A DNA stretch of 64,000 nt, taken from Merdicola sp905200315 (GTDB taxonomy: Bacteria > Bacillota > Clostridia > TANB77 > CAG-508). The stretch spans positions 1 to 64,000 of the forward strand of contig CABPZP010000002.1 of assembly GCA_902461935.1 (NCBI GenBank). Direction: 5' to 3'. Numbering within the stretch: the first letter of the stretch is position 1; the number at the start of each line of letters is the position of its first letter. Both the position numbers and the translations under genes were made by a program. The notes beneath the pieces were generated by a model. It saw nothing but the letters and a program-made list of their open reading frames with translations. It searched no databases and was not told the origin of the DNA. Below, piece by piece: positions 1-9,718 of the stretch.

Positions 1-1
1 T

Positions 2-46
2 TCTCTAAACTCTGGAATCACAGTAAATGCAGAAGAAGTTGAATAG
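2..46 (+). CDS. possible 3' end of an upstream gene
   Basis: One frame is open from the window edge to a TAG at 44-46 and reads as a plausible protein tail ending NAEEVE. Two terminator-like hairpins follow, which fits the end of a transcription unit. The fragment is too short to name. Confidence 0.3.
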   Translation, partial: SLNSGITVNAEEVE

Positions 47-110
47 TGTAGAAATTAAGAATAGTAATAAAGAGCTTTTCAAGTCTGGTGTGTAAACTTT
101 TAATATATTA

Positions 111-150
111 AAGCAAGAGTGGTATTGCATATATTACTTTTGCTTTTTTA
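111..150 (+). terminator. intrinsic terminator
   Basis: A 10-bp stem (111-120 with 136-145, one G-U pair) is followed by a T-run. It lies after the partial upstream gene. Confidence 0.6.
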
Positions 151-174
151 TTTTCCAGTATTTAATAGTTTTTT

Positions 175-201
175 GTAGCACTTTAATTAGTGCTACTTTT
201 T
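175..201 (+). terminator. second tandem terminator
   Basis: A perfect 7-bp stem GTAGCAC/GTGCTAC (175-181 with 190-196) is followed by TTTTTC. It sits just upstream of the scpB promoter and insulates it. Confidence 0.55.
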
Positions 202-202
202 C

Positions 203-231
203 TTGACATAATGCCTAAAAAATGTAATAAT
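203..231 (+). promoter_or_regulatory. promoter of scpB-proS
   Basis: TTGACA at 203-208 is followed after 16-17 bp by a TAATAAT-type -10 element. The start codon of scpB lies about 25 nt downstream with GGAGAT as SD. Confidence 0.65.
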
Positions 232-257
232 ATACAGGTAAATTAAGGAGATAATGT

Positions 258-881
258 ATGGAAATAGAACAAATAAAATCTATAATTGAATCAATTTTGT
301 TTGCCGCAGGCAGAGCTATAAAAATAACGGAATTTATGAGTGTTTTAGAACTAGGAAAAGGTGAAATTATGCCTATTATGGAAAATTTAATAAATGAATA
401 TAAGGCAAAAGAGAGAGGAATAGAAATAATAAAAATAAATGATGGTTTTCAAATGTGTACTAAAAAAGAAAATTATGAATATTTATACCAAATTTTTGAT
501 AAACGTAGTAAACCAAATTTATCAAATGCAGCACTAGAAACACTTTCTATAATTGCATATAATCCTAAAATAACAAGAGCTGAAATAGAAAATATCCGAG
601 GAGTTAATTCCGATGGAACAATATATAAACTTATGGAATATGGTTTGATAGAATCAGCAGGTAAATTAGATGTACCAGGAAGACCAACTGCATATCGAAC
701 AACAGATAACTTTTTAAAAACTTTTGGTTTTACATCATTGGAAGAATTACCAGAACTTCCAAAATATAAATTAGATGAAAATCAACAAATTGTTATAGAT
801 GAATTAATTGAAGCAGAGGCTCCATCACCGAGTGAAGAAACAGAGGAGCAGGAAAATAATATTGAAAGTGAAGGAGAATAA
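258..881 (+). CDS. scpB: segregation and condensation protein B
   Basis: ScpB is the winged-helix kleisin partner that acts with ScpA and SMC in chromosome condensation and segregation in the cytoplasm. The 207-residue length fits the family. The N-terminal stretch around IIESILFAAGRAIKI and the central ALETLSIIAYNPKITRAEIE helix-turn-helix region are typical, and the PGRPTAYRTT segment is the conserved second winged-helix wing. The C-terminus is a variable acidic tail. scpA is not next to it in this window. proS starts 5 nt after the stop and its SD lies inside the scpB end, so the two are co-transcribed. The assignment rests on motif and length and is firm. Confidence 0.9.
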   Translation: MEIEQIKSIIESILFAAGRAIKITEFMSVLELGKGEIMPIMENLINEYKAKERGIEIIKINDGFQMCTKKENYEYLYQIFDKRSKPNLSNAALETLSIIAYNPKITRAEIENIRGVNSDGTIYKLMEYGLIESAGKLDVPGRPTAYRTTDNFLKTFGFTSLEELPELPKYKLDENQQIVIDELIEAEAPSPSEETEEQENNIESEGE

Positions 882-886
882 AAATT

Positions 887-2725
887 ATGAAATTATCAAA
901 TACAGGAATGGGAACAACAAAATTAAATAATATAGATGAAATGTATCCAGGACAAAGCATTTTATTGCAATCAGGTCAACTTGTACAATATGGTGCAGGA
1001 CTTTTTGCTTATAATACAATACCACTTTTAGTTAGAAGAAAGGTTGAACAAATAATACAAGAAACTTTAAATAAATATAATTGTGTAGAAGTACTATTAC
1101 CAACATTACAACCGGATACAATTTGGAAAAATTCTGGTAGATATGATGCATATGTAAACGATGGAACAATGCTTATAACAGAGTCAAATAAAGGAACATT
1201 TTGCTTAGCTCCAACAGGAGAAGAAGCAATGCTTGAATTTGCAAGAGAAAAATTAAAATCTTATAAAAATTTGCCAACAACATACTATCAAATTGGGGAA
1301 AAGTATAGAAATGAAATACGTACAAGGGGATATTTATTAAGAGGAAAAAGTTTTCCAATGCTAGATGCATACAGTTTTGATGAAAATGTAGAAAAAATGG
1401 AAAAATCTTATGAAAATGTAAGAACTGCATTTTTAGAAATATTCAAAAAAATAGGGCTTCCTGTAATTCCAATAGTTGCAGATAATGGAGCAATGGGGGG
1501 AAAAAAATCAGAAGAATTTATGCTAATTTCATCTCAAGGTGAAGATAAAATCTTATACGATGAAAAAACAGGAATTGGTTTAAACACAGAAATATTAGAA
1601 AGAGAAGATTATAAAGAATATTTAAAAAATGAATATGGAATTGAAGATATTTCAAGTTTAAAAGAAATAAGAACAATGGAACTAGGACATATATTCCAAT
1701 TAGGAACAAGATACTCTGAAATGATGAATGGAAAATTCACAAATAGAGAAGGAAAAGAAAGCTTATATTATATGGGATGTTATGGAATAGGTGTTAGTAG
1801 AACTGTTGCAGCACTATATGAATATTGTTTAATAAACGATGCAAAATGGGGACCATGTGGATTTGTGTTACCAGAAAATATAGCACCATTCAAAATCCAA
1901 ATTATTCCAAAACTAGAAAACGTAGAAAAGAAAGAAATGGCTGAAAAATTATATACAAAATTAAACGAAATTGGAATTGGAGCAATTTTAGATGACAGAG
2001 AAGGTCTTACTATAGGAGCAAAAATAAAAGATTGTAAAGTACTAGGAACTCCATATATGGTAGTTTTAGGAGATAAAACAGAAGGAGATAATGTTGAACT
2101 AGAAAATGTAAAAACAGGAGAAAAAGAAACATTATCTATAGAAGAATTAATAAATAAAAATTATGGAGGAAAAGAGAAAAATATGAGTAATAAACCAATA
2201 GTAACAATAGAAATGGAAGATGGAGGAATTATAAAATTAGAACTATATCCAAGTAAGGCTCCAGAAACAGTAAATAATTTTGTAAATCTTATTCAAAAGG
2301 GATTTTATAATGGATTAACCTTTCATAGAACTATTCCGGGCTTTATGGCACAAGGAGGAGATCCAGAGGGAAATGGAACAGGTGGCCCAGGATATGGAAT
2401 AAAAGGAGAATTCTCAGAAAATGGTGTAGAAAACAATATTTCACATGTTAGAGGAATTGTTTCTATGGCAAGAAGTATGGATCCTAACAGTGCTGGTTCA
2501 CAGTTTTTTATAGTAACAGACGATTCAGTATTCTTAGACGGAAAATATGCTGCATTTGGAAGTGTAATAGAAGGAATGGATGAAGTAGATAAAATTGTAA
2601 AAACAAGAGTAATAACAAGAAGTCCATTTGGTGGAGGAAAAGATAGACCAGTTAATCCACCTGTAATGAAAAAAGTTACAGTAGAAACTTTTGGAGAAAA
2701 TTATCCAGAACCAAGAAAAATGTAG
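887..2725 (+). CDS. proS: proline--tRNA ligase fused to a cyclophilin-type peptidyl-prolyl isomerase
   Basis: Residues 1 to about 430 are a class II prolyl-tRNA synthetase that charges tRNA-Pro. Visible are the PTGEEA region, the motif 2 region around KYRNEIRTRGYLLRGKSF, the motif 3 area GCYGIGVSRTVAA and a C-terminal anticodon-binding domain. Between motifs 2 and 3 only a short linker is present, so the INS editing domain of most bacterial ProRS is missing. From residue 433 a complete cyclophilin follows (FHRTIPGFMAQGG, NSAGSQFFI), which normally is a free protein of about 180 residues. There is no stop codon between them. The junction contains GGAGG 13 nt before an in-frame ATG at 2183, so the isomerase may also be translated separately. 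I infer either a genuine fusion or a recently lost stop. Confidence 0.92.
   Translation: MKLSNTGMGTTKLNNIDEMYPGQSILLQSGQLVQYGAGLFAYNTIPLLVRRKVEQIIQETLNKYNCVEVLLPTLQPDTIWKNSGRYDAYVNDGTMLITESNKGTFCLAPTGEEAMLEFAREKLKSYKNLPTTYYQIGEKYRNEIRTRGYLLRGKSFPMLDAYSFDENVEKMEKSYENVRTAFLEIFKKIGLPVIPIVADNGAMGGKKSEEFMLISSQGEDKILYDEKTGIGLNTEILEREDYKEYLKNEYGIEDISSLKEIRTMELGHIFQLGTRYSEMMNGKFTNREGKESLYYMGCYGIGVSRTVAALYEYCLINDAKWGPCGFVLPENIAPFKIQIIPKLENVEKKEMAEKLYTKLNEIGIGAILDDREGLTIGAKIKDCKVLGTPYMVVLGDKTEGDNVELENVKTGEKETLSIEELINKNYGGKEKNMSNKPIVTIEMEDGGIIKLELYPSKAPETVNNFVNLIQKGFYNGLTFHRTIPGFMAQGGDPEGNGTGGPGYGIKGEFSENGVENNISHVRGIVSMARSMDPNSAGSQFFIVTDDSVFLDGKYAAFGSVIEGMDEVDKIVKTRVITRSPFGGGKDRPVNPPVMKKVTVETFGENYPEPRKM
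2165..2185 (+). promoter_or_regulatory. internal ribosome binding site for the cyclophilin part of proS
   Basis: GGAGG at 2165-2169 precedes ATG 2183-2185, in the proS frame (codon 433). The encoded MSNKPIV start matches the usual N-terminus of free cyclophilins. The 13-nt spacing is longer than ideal. Confidence 0.45.
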
Positions 2726-2791
2726 AATTTTGCAAAAAAAAGTAAAATGGTGTATAATAAAGGTAATTAAGGCTTCAAGGAGGATTTGTAA

Positions 2792-3277
2792 ATGACAATA
2801 AAAACAGCTCGGAAATTAGCTAAAAGAACTTTGAAAACACCAAAATATGAACCAAGCAAATGGAAAAATGCAAAAGGTGCAGGTTGCTATCCATATGCAA
2901 TAAATTTATTAAAGAATGAATTTTTTGTAGTTGGAGAATTTATAGGAAAACGGTGCACAGAAAAAACATCTAATGAAGTTTTAGTGGAAACGCTAAAAGA
3001 AGAATTAGATGTTTTAGGATACAATACAGAAGAAATTGATGTAGAAGCTTCTATTAATGAAGATGAAATGAAAATTTATCTTCAAAGAGAAGAACAAACG
3101 GGATATTATCATTTCTTAAGAGAAGATGCAGATGGCTTTTGGTCACATAAATATCCTAATGAATTACCAACAAGAGAAGATTCAGCAGGATATTTAATTA
3201 AAGACCCAGAAGCTATGGTAGAAGTATCATTTATAGGGTGGTGTTTCAAGTTGTCAAAAAACGAGAAGGCGTGCTAA
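2792..3277 (+). CDS. conserved protein of unknown function, possible cysteine-peptidase-like fold
   Basis: 161 residues, with GGAGG 7 nt before the ATG at 2792. No signal peptide or membrane segment is visible. A Cys in GAGCYPYA near residue 30 and a later YYHFLREDADGFWSHK segment give a Cys...His pattern. This recalls small papain-like or NlpC-like proteins whose second half reads DGxWSHKxG, but no catalytic assignment can be proven from sequence alone. The gene is monocistronic. Its stop codon lies inside the stem of its own terminator. The function is unknown. Confidence 0.75.
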   Translation: MTIKTARKLAKRTLKTPKYEPSKWKNAKGAGCYPYAINLLKNEFFVVGEFIGKRCTEKTSNEVLVETLKEELDVLGYNTEEIDVEASINEDEMKIYLQREEQTGYYHFLREDADGFWSHKYPNELPTREDSAGYLIKDPEAMVEVSFIGWCFKLSKNEKAC

Positions 3278-3291
3278 ATAGCACGCTTTTT
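3269..3291 (+). terminator. terminator overlapping the preceding stop codon
   Basis: GCGTGC/GCACGC stem (3269-3274 with 3281-3286) followed by TTTTT. The TAA at 3275-3277 is in the loop region. Confidence 0.85.
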
Positions 3292-3389
3292 CAAAAAAAA
3301 ATGCACATTTATATTATACTAAATTTTAACATAAAAATAAATGAAGAAAGGAGTATGTGATATATTCAAATATATCATACAATTAAAAA

Positions 3390-6300
3390 ATGAAGAAAAA
3401 AATACTAATTTTTAATGTAATAATATTAATTCTTATTATATTAAATATATGTAGTAATAAAGTCTTTGCAGCAGAAAATAAAGATTATATGTACTTATCA
3501 GACATACCATATATCACAGAAAAGTCATTTGCAGCAAGTAATCACACAATACACAAGGACCAAAATGATAGTAATGAAACAATAACATTAAAAGTAAACA
3601 ATCAAAATACATCATTTATAAAAGGAATATGTGCATGGGCAACTGCAGAAATTGTATATGATTTAAAAGACTACAATTACGATTACTTTACATCATATTT
3701 AGGAATCGATATAAGTGAACAAAGCAATTACTTCAACACTGGAGCCAAATTTTATATTTATACATCAACAGATGGAGAGAACTGGGAACAGCAATACCAA
3801 TCAGAAACTATTTATGGATGGAGTGAGGCACAATTTATAAAAATAGATATTAAAGATAAAAAATATTTAAAATTAGTTGCAGACGATAATAGTGATTCAT
3901 GGTGGGCAAACTGGTATGATGAAACTGTTTTTGCAAATGCTAAATTAATAAAAGAAAATTATCAAGAAGATACAAGCAAAATAGATTTTATAAAAACAAT
4001 AGATGAATATGACGAGGCTATTAAAAATCATTTTGATGATCAAATAACAGGAGACTATGAACTAACTTTATTACAAAGAGAATTTGTAAATAATGTTGGT
4101 TATGACATGTTACAAGCACTTGCAAAGTATAAAGAAGAATATAAGGAAACAATTTATTGGCTGATGAATGACAAAGAAACATTAAAACTTTACCTTATAG
4201 GAGGAAAACCAGAAGGAAGTTATGCTAATTCTATAAAAGTATTAAGTGACTTATATACTAAATATAAAACAGATTTATTAAACACAAGCAAAACTAAATA
4301 TGGCACAACATTAGGAGAATTGTACCGTACAATGATGCTTTCTTTATCATTAACAGAGTCAGGAAATGTATATTTATGGATAGATGGCCAAAAACATTCA
4401 GATGCTATAACTCGTTATGAAATTTATAAAAAGTTACATTTGCATGAAGGACAAGATGAAGAATTAATAGATAATAAAGTATTTGAAACACTTACTGTTG
4501 AAGAAATGCGTTGGGTAATGAATACCGTAATAGATGACGAAGAAATAGTATGGCTAAATGATTTTGCGAGAAATGATAAAAAAGGTGCTACAGGTCCATA
4601 CAGTTATATAAAATACACATTTGGCTATGATTATTCTTTAGATAAATATTATAGTGCAGAAAATTACGATAAATGGAATGAAAAATATCATTTATCAAAA
4701 TATAATATAACTTATCAAAAAGGACAACCAAAATTATGGATTGTTTTTGAAGAAGGGTCTGTTTGTGGAGGTCTTTCAAAAACAGGTAGCTGTATATGGG
4801 GAGCATATAAAGGATTACCAAATACATGTGTAAGTCAGCCAGGTCATTGTGCATACATATATTATACTCAAGATGCTAATGGAAATGGAATATGGAATTT
4901 AGGAAATGATGTTTCTGGATGGGGACAATCAGGAAGAACAGAACATTTAAATGTAAGAACAATGAACGACTGGGGAAATGGTAGTTATACAAGCGGATGG
5001 AATGCAAATTATATATTATTAGCTCAAGCTGCTCAAAATGAATATGATAAATATGAAAATTCTGAAAAAATTCTTATGCTTGCAGATGTTTATAAAAATG
5101 ATAGTCAAAAATTAGAAAATATATATCGTAAAGCAATTGAAGCGGAAAAAATTAATTTTGATGCATGGTTAGGTTTAGTAAATTTATATACAAATGATAA
5201 AACAAAAACAGAAGAAGACTATTATAAACTAGCTGAGGAAATTGCAGAAACATATACATATTATCCATATCCAATGAATGATTTATTAAAATTAATAAAA
5301 CCACATTTAACATCCGTAGAATATGATACATTGTATACATTGTTACAAACAAGAACATTAACAACAGCTACAAAAGCAACAAACAATGAATCAATACAAG
5401 CAACAGCAGTTAAACAAGTTGCAAATGCATTACTTGGAAATATTGATACAACAATTGCAAGTTTTTCATTTGATGGAGAAAATGCAAGAAAAATAATTTT
5501 ATCTAGTCGTTACGATAATAATGATGTAGCATGGGAATATAGTTTAGATGGTGGAAATACTTGGAAATTGACAGAGGAACACCAAGTAAAATTAACAGAC
5601 GAAGAAATAGCAAGCATTACATCAGAAAAAGATATTAAAGTGCACATAATGGGAGTAGACTATTCAGATGAAAATATTTTCACAATAGATATTAAAGATT
5701 CATTAGGATTACCGTCAACGATTTATGCTAATGATTTAGAAAATAAGTTAATTGGAGCAACTAGCTCTATACAATGGAAATATAAAAAAGAAGACAACTG
5801 GACAACATATGGTGTACAAGAACCAGATTTAACTGGAAATAAGACAATAATTGTTAGAGCTGGTGCAACTGGGGTATATGTAGCTGATAATACAAGTAAA
5901 ACATATAATTTTACAGAAGATAACCAACAAAAAAATGAAAAATATATTCCAATAGAACGTTTAAGTATACAAAGTGTTTCATCTGAACAGGCATCTAGTA
6001 ACAACTATGCTAAAAATGCTATTGATGGAAATATTAATACTATTTGGCATACAGCTCATGATGGATCAGATACAGAAAGAGAAATTATTATAAAATTGGA
6101 TGAAGCTGTATATTTATCAGCATTGCAATATGTACCAAGACAAACTGGAACTAATGGTAGAACAAAAAATGCAAAATTATATATAAGCACAGATGGAAAA
6201 AAATGGACTGAGGTAGCTAGTGCAAATAATTGGGAAAATAATTCTTCTTCTAAGATGATTGAACTTAAAGAATCAGTTAATGCCCAATATGTAAAGTTTG

Positions 6301-7643
6301 TAACAACCGAAAATTGGGGTGATGGAAGAAGTTTTGCTTCTGCTGCTATGATTAATCTTTTTGAGGATGTGACAAAAAAGGAAATACCAACAGCCGAGAT
6401 AGAATATGATATTACAGAAAAGACTACTAAACCTGTTACAGCTAGATTAGTTAATAAAAGTACTGATATAACTATAACAAATAATGGAGGACGTGATAGC
6501 TACACATTTACGGAAAATGGAAAATTTATTTTTGAATTTGTTGATAAATATGGAAATAAAGGTACTGCAACTGCTGTGGTAGATTGGATTACATTAAAAG
6601 AAAACGATAATCAAAAGCCAGGAGGAGACAATAAAGATCCAGGTAAAGACGATAATCAAAACCCGGGAGGAGACAATAAAGATCCAGGTAAAGACGATAA
6701 TCAAAAACCAGGAGGAGACAATAAAGATCCAGGTAAAGACGATAATCAAAAGCCAGGAGGAGACAATAAAGATCCAGGTAAAGACGATAATCAAAACCCG
6801 GGAGGAGACAATAAAGATCCAGGTAAAGACGATAATCAAAAACCAGGAGGAGACAATAAAGATCCAGGTAAAGACGATAATCAAAAGCCAGGAGGAGACA
6901 ATAAAGATCCAGGTAAAGACGATAATCAAAACCCGGGAGGAGACAATAAAGATCCAGGTAAAGACGATAATCAAAAACCAGGAGGAGACAATAAAGATCC
7001 AGGTAAAGACGATAATCAAAAGCCAGGAGGAGACAATAAAGATCCAGGTAAAGACGATAATCAAAAACCGGGAGGAGACAATAAAGATCCAGGTAAAGAC
7101 GATAATCAAAAACCGGGAGGAGACAATAAAGATCCAGGTAAAGACGATAATCAAAACCCAGGAGGAGACAATAAAGATCCAGGTAAAGACGATAATCAAA
7201 AGCCAGGAGAAAACAATAAAGATCCAGGTAAAGACGATAATCAAAAACCGGGAGGAGACAATAAAAATCCAGGTAAAGACGATAATCAAACCCCGGGAGG
7301 AGACAATAAAAATCCAGGTAAAGACGATAATCAAAAACCGGGAGGAGACAATAAAGCCCCAGGTAAAGACGATAATCAAAAACCAGGAGGAGACAATAAA
7401 GCCCCAGGTAAAGACGATAATCAAACCCCAGGAGAAGATAATAAAGACCAAGAGGAAGACAATAATCAAAATTCTGGAGAAGATAATATTCAAAAATCAG
7501 AAGAAAAAAATACTATTATTAAAGGAAGATTACCAAATACCGGAATTGGCTATAAAGTGATTATAAATGCAATTGCTATATTGGCAGTAATTATTTTAAT
7601 AAAAAGTATACCTTTAATTAGAAAGAAATTAAATAAAAAATAA
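3390..7643 (+). CDS. LPXTG-anchored surface protein with NPCBM, transglutaminase-like and F5/8C domains and a long repeat stalk
   Basis: 1417 residues. Residues 1-28 are a signal peptide ending VFAA. About 32-190 resembles an NPCBM/NEW2 carbohydrate-binding module (FYIYTSTDGENWE, WWANWYDE). The middle holds a possible papain/transglutaminase-like centre, with Cys459 in SVCGGLSKTG and His486 in QPGHCAYIYY. Around 855-990 lies a discoidin-type F5/8C module (NAIDGNINTIWHT, NAKLYISTDGKKWTE). Residues about 1072-1367 are some 19 copies of a 15-residue Asp/Lys/Pro/Gly repeat, probably a wall-spanning stalk. LPNTG at 1381-1385, a hydrophobic helix and a basic tail form a sortase signal. I infer a sugar-binding, wall-anchored enzyme or adhesin; the substrate is unknown. 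The gene stands alone, with a terminator behind it. Confidence 0.88.
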   Translation: MKKKILIFNVIILILIILNICSNKVFAAENKDYMYLSDIPYITEKSFAASNHTIHKDQNDSNETITLKVNNQNTSFIKGICAWATAEIVYDLKDYNYDYFTSYLGIDISEQSNYFNTGAKFYIYTSTDGENWEQQYQSETIYGWSEAQFIKIDIKDKKYLKLVADDNSDSWWANWYDETVFANAKLIKENYQEDTSKIDFIKTIDEYDEAIKNHFDDQITGDYELTLLQREFVNNVGYDMLQALAKYKEEYKETIYWLMNDKETLKLYLIGGKPEGSYANSIKVLSDLYTKYKTDLLNTSKTKYGTTLGELYRTMMLSLSLTESGNVYLWIDGQKHSDAITRYEIYKKLHLHEGQDEELIDNKVFETLTVEEMRWVMNTVIDDEEIVWLNDFARNDKKGATGPYSYIKYTFGYDYSLDKYYSAENYDKWNEKYHLSKYNITYQKGQPKLWIVFEEGSVCGGLSKTGSCIWGAYKGLPNTCVSQPGHCAYIYYTQDANGNGIWNLGNDVSGWGQSGRTEHLNVRTMNDWGNGSYTSGWNANYILLAQAAQNEYDKYENSEKILMLADVYKNDSQKLENIYRKAIEAEKINFDAWLGLVNLYTNDKTKTEEDYYKLAEEIAETYTYYPYPMNDLLKLIKPHLTSVEYDTLYTLLQTRTLTTATKATNNESIQATAVKQVANALLGNIDTTIASFSFDGENARKIILSSRYDNNDVAWEYSLDGGNTWKLTEEHQVKLTDEEIASITSEKDIKVHIMGVDYSDENIFTIDIKDSLGLPSTIYANDLENKLIGATSSIQWKYKKEDNWTTYGVQEPDLTGNKTIIVRAGATGVYVADNTSKTYNFTEDNQQKNEKYIPIERLSIQSVSSEQASSNNYAKNAIDGNINTIWHTAHDGSDTEREIIIKLDEAVYLSALQYVPRQTGTNGRTKNAKLYISTDGKKWTEVASANNWENNSSSKMIELKESVNAQYVKFVTTENWGDGRSFASAAMINLFEDVTKKEIPTAEIEYDITEKTTKPVTARLVNKSTDITITNNGGRDSYTFTENGKFIFEFVDKYGNKGTATAVVDWITLKENDNQKPGGDNKDPGKDDNQNPGGDNKDPGKDDNQKPGGDNKDPGKDDNQKPGGDNKDPGKDDNQNPGGDNKDPGKDDNQKPGGDNKDPGKDDNQKPGGDNKDPGKDDNQNPGGDNKDPGKDDNQKPGGDNKDPGKDDNQKPGGDNKDPGKDDNQKPGGDNKDPGKDDNQKPGGDNKDPGKDDNQNPGGDNKDPGKDDNQKPGENNKDPGKDDNQKPGGDNKNPGKDDNQTPGGDNKNPGKDDNQKPGGDNKAPGKDDNQKPGGDNKAPGKDDNQTPGEDNKDQEEDNNQNSGEDNIQKSEEKNTIIKGRLPNTGIGYKVIINAIAILAVIILIKSIPLIRKKLNKK
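6604..7440 (+). repeat. 45-bp tandem repeat in the surface protein gene, nested in a 135-bp unit
   Basis: About 19 in-frame 45-bp units encode variants of DDNQKPGGDNKDPGK. The first ten units cycle regularly through three synonymous or near-synonymous versions at the Lys/Asn-Pro codons (AGCCA, ACCCG, AACCA), which shows that a 135-bp block was itself amplified. The 3' units are more diverged (ENN, KNP, QTP, KAP). Confidence 0.97.
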
Positions 7644-7654
7644 TAAATAATCCG

Positions 7655-7686
7655 CCCGCTAAAGCAATTTGCTTTGGCGGGTTTTT
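7655..7686 (+). terminator. terminator of the surface protein gene
   Basis: A 12-bp stem (7655-7666 with 7670-7681, one wobble) is followed by TTTTT. Confidence 0.85.
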
Positions 7687-7775
7687 ATAGTTAAGTGGAT
7701 TCGATGCCTCCGTCCGTCTAAATAAAAATAATATATATATTGGATATTTTATATAAATGAAATTATGTTAGATGT

Positions 7776-7802
7776 TGTAGGGGCGGACGCCTCTGTCCGC
7801 CC
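7776..7802 (+). repeat. REP-like hairpin repeat
   Basis: TGTAGGGGCGGAC...GTCCGCCC palindrome with a GTAG foot. A decayed copy is visible at about 7702-7720. Together they fill most of the 308-bp gap between the surface protein gene and aspS. A weak -10 (TAAAAT, 7910-7915) for aspS lies after them. Confidence 0.85.
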
Positions 7803-7951
7803 ATGTATGGAAAAAATATAAAATTATGCTAGAAAATCAAATCTTGCTGAATTGTAACCTTTTTTTATTTTATAGTGCTATTTTTATAGACTTTTCCGAG
7901 ATTTCGTAGTAAAATAGTACAGAATATTGATACAATTTATGGAGGAATAAA

Positions 7952-9697
7952 ATGAACGAATATAGAACACATAATTGTGGTGAATTAAATGAGAAAAATA
8001 TAGGAAGTGAGGTTAAGCTTTCTGGTTGGGTGCAAAAAATAAGAAACCTTGGAGGAATGGTGTTTATTGACTTAAGAGATCAATTTGGTATTACTCAAAT
8101 TGTTGTTTCAAGTGAAGAAATGCAAAACAAGGTTAAAGAAATAACAACAGAAAGTAGTGTGTGTATTTCTGGAAAAGTTGTGGAAAGAGCAAGTAAAAAT
8201 TCCAAACTTTCAACAGGTAGTATTGAAGTTGTTGCAAATAGTATAGAAGTTTTAGGAAAATGCAAAAATGTTCTTCCTTTCGAAGTGAATACAGACCAAG
8301 AAGTTAGGGAAGACTTAAGATTAGAATATAGATTTTTAGATTTAAGAAACGAGAAATTGCACAACAATATTTTGCTACGTTCTAAAATTTTAAAAACATT
8401 AAGAGATAAAATGGATGAATTAGGATTTGCTGAAATTCAAACACCAATTTTAGCAAACTCATCACCAGAAGGTGCAAGAGATTTCTTGGTTCCAAGTAGA
8501 TTACACCCAGGAGAATTTTATGCACTTCCACAAGCACCACAACAATTTAAACAATTATTAATGGTAGGTGGATTTGATAAATATTTTCAAATTGCACCAT
8601 GTTTTAGAGATGAAGACCCTCGTGCAGATAGAGCACCAGGAGAATTTTATCAACTAGACTTTGAAATGGCATATAGTACACAAGAAGATGTATTTAAGAT
8701 ATTAGAAGAAGTTGTACCATATACATTTAAGAAGTTCACAAATTGGAAAGTTAATGAAGGTGAATTTATACGTATTCCATACAGAGAAGCTATGGAGAAA
8801 TATGGAATAGATAAACCAGATTTAAGAAACCCACTAATAATACAAGATGTTACAAAAGTATTTGAACATTCAGAATTTAAAGCATTTGCAGGAAAAACTG
8901 TAAAAGCAATAGTAGTAGAAAATGGAGCAAAGCAAGGAAGAAAATTCTTTGATAAAATGACAGACTTTGCAGTAGAAGAAGCAGGAGCTAAAGGTTTAGC
9001 TTGGGTAAAATTCGAACAAGATGGAAATGTTCAAGGTGGAATTGCAAAATTTATTAATGAAGAAATGCAAAAAGAATTAGTAGAAAACTATGGAGTAAAA
9101 CCAAATTCAAGTATCTTCTTTATAGGAGATGAATTTGAAACAGCACAAAAAATTGCAGGATTAGTTAGAATAGAACTTGGAAAACGTTTAGATTTAATAG
9201 AAAAAAATGTATACAAATTCTGTTGGATAGTAGATTTTCCAATGTATGAATTATCAGATGAAGGAAAAATAGACTTTTGCCATAACCCATTCTCAATGCC
9301 ACAAGGAGGAATGGAAGCACTAGAAAAAATGGAACCATTGGACATACTAGCATATCAATACGATTTAGTATGTAATGGCTATGAAATGGCATCTGGAGCA
9401 GTTAGAAATCATAACCCAGAAATAATGGTAAAAGCATTTGAAATAGCAGGATATGAAGAAGAAGAAATAAAAAATAGATTTGGAGCATTATACAATGCAT
9501 TTCAATACGGAACACCACCACATGCTGGAGCTGCACCAGGAGTAGACAGAATGGTAATGTTAATAACAGATTCACAAAACATAAGAGAAATAATAGCATT
9601 CCCTAAAAACAAAAAAGCAAGAGATTTATTAATGAGAGCACCATCAAAAGTAATGGCAGAACAATTAAAAGACGTACACATCAAAATCGAAGAATAA
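7952..9697 (+). CDS. aspS: aspartate--tRNA ligase
   Basis: 581 residues, the usual length for bacterial AspRS, which charges tRNA-Asp in the cytoplasm. An N-terminal OB-fold anticodon domain (about 1-110, VKLSGWVQKIRNLGG) precedes the class II core. Motif 2 reads FRDEDPRADRAPGEFYQLD, and motif 3 is near GAAPGVDRMVMLI. The GAD insertion domain lies in between. The motif 2 variant with an inserted Gly (RAPGEF instead of RQPEF) is a known sequence type. Whether the enzyme also charges tRNA-Asn cannot be told here. SD is GGAGG, 7 nt before ATG. No T-box leader was seen upstream. Confidence 0.95.
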   Translation: MNEYRTHNCGELNEKNIGSEVKLSGWVQKIRNLGGMVFIDLRDQFGITQIVVSSEEMQNKVKEITTESSVCISGKVVERASKNSKLSTGSIEVVANSIEVLGKCKNVLPFEVNTDQEVREDLRLEYRFLDLRNEKLHNNILLRSKILKTLRDKMDELGFAEIQTPILANSSPEGARDFLVPSRLHPGEFYALPQAPQQFKQLLMVGGFDKYFQIAPCFRDEDPRADRAPGEFYQLDFEMAYSTQEDVFKILEEVVPYTFKKFTNWKVNEGEFIRIPYREAMEKYGIDKPDLRNPLIIQDVTKVFEHSEFKAFAGKTVKAIVVENGAKQGRKFFDKMTDFAVEEAGAKGLAWVKFEQDGNVQGGIAKFINEEMQKELVENYGVKPNSSIFFIGDEFETAQKIAGLVRIELGKRLDLIEKNVYKFCWIVDFPMYELSDEGKIDFCHNPFSMPQGGMEALEKMEPLDILAYQYDLVCNGYEMASGAVRNHNPEIMVKAFEIAGYEEEEIKNRFGALYNAFQYGTPPHAGAAPGVDRMVMLITDSQNIREIIAFPKNKKARDLLMRAPSKVMAEQLKDVHIKIEE

Positions 9698-9718
9698 AAA
9701 TGTTTAAATACTTAATAA

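Noticed and set aside
6594..7493. 299-codon open frame antisense to the surface protein repeats
   Set aside because: It is the reverse-strand reading of the 45-bp repeat; low-complexity FTWIFIVSS units, no SD and no family.
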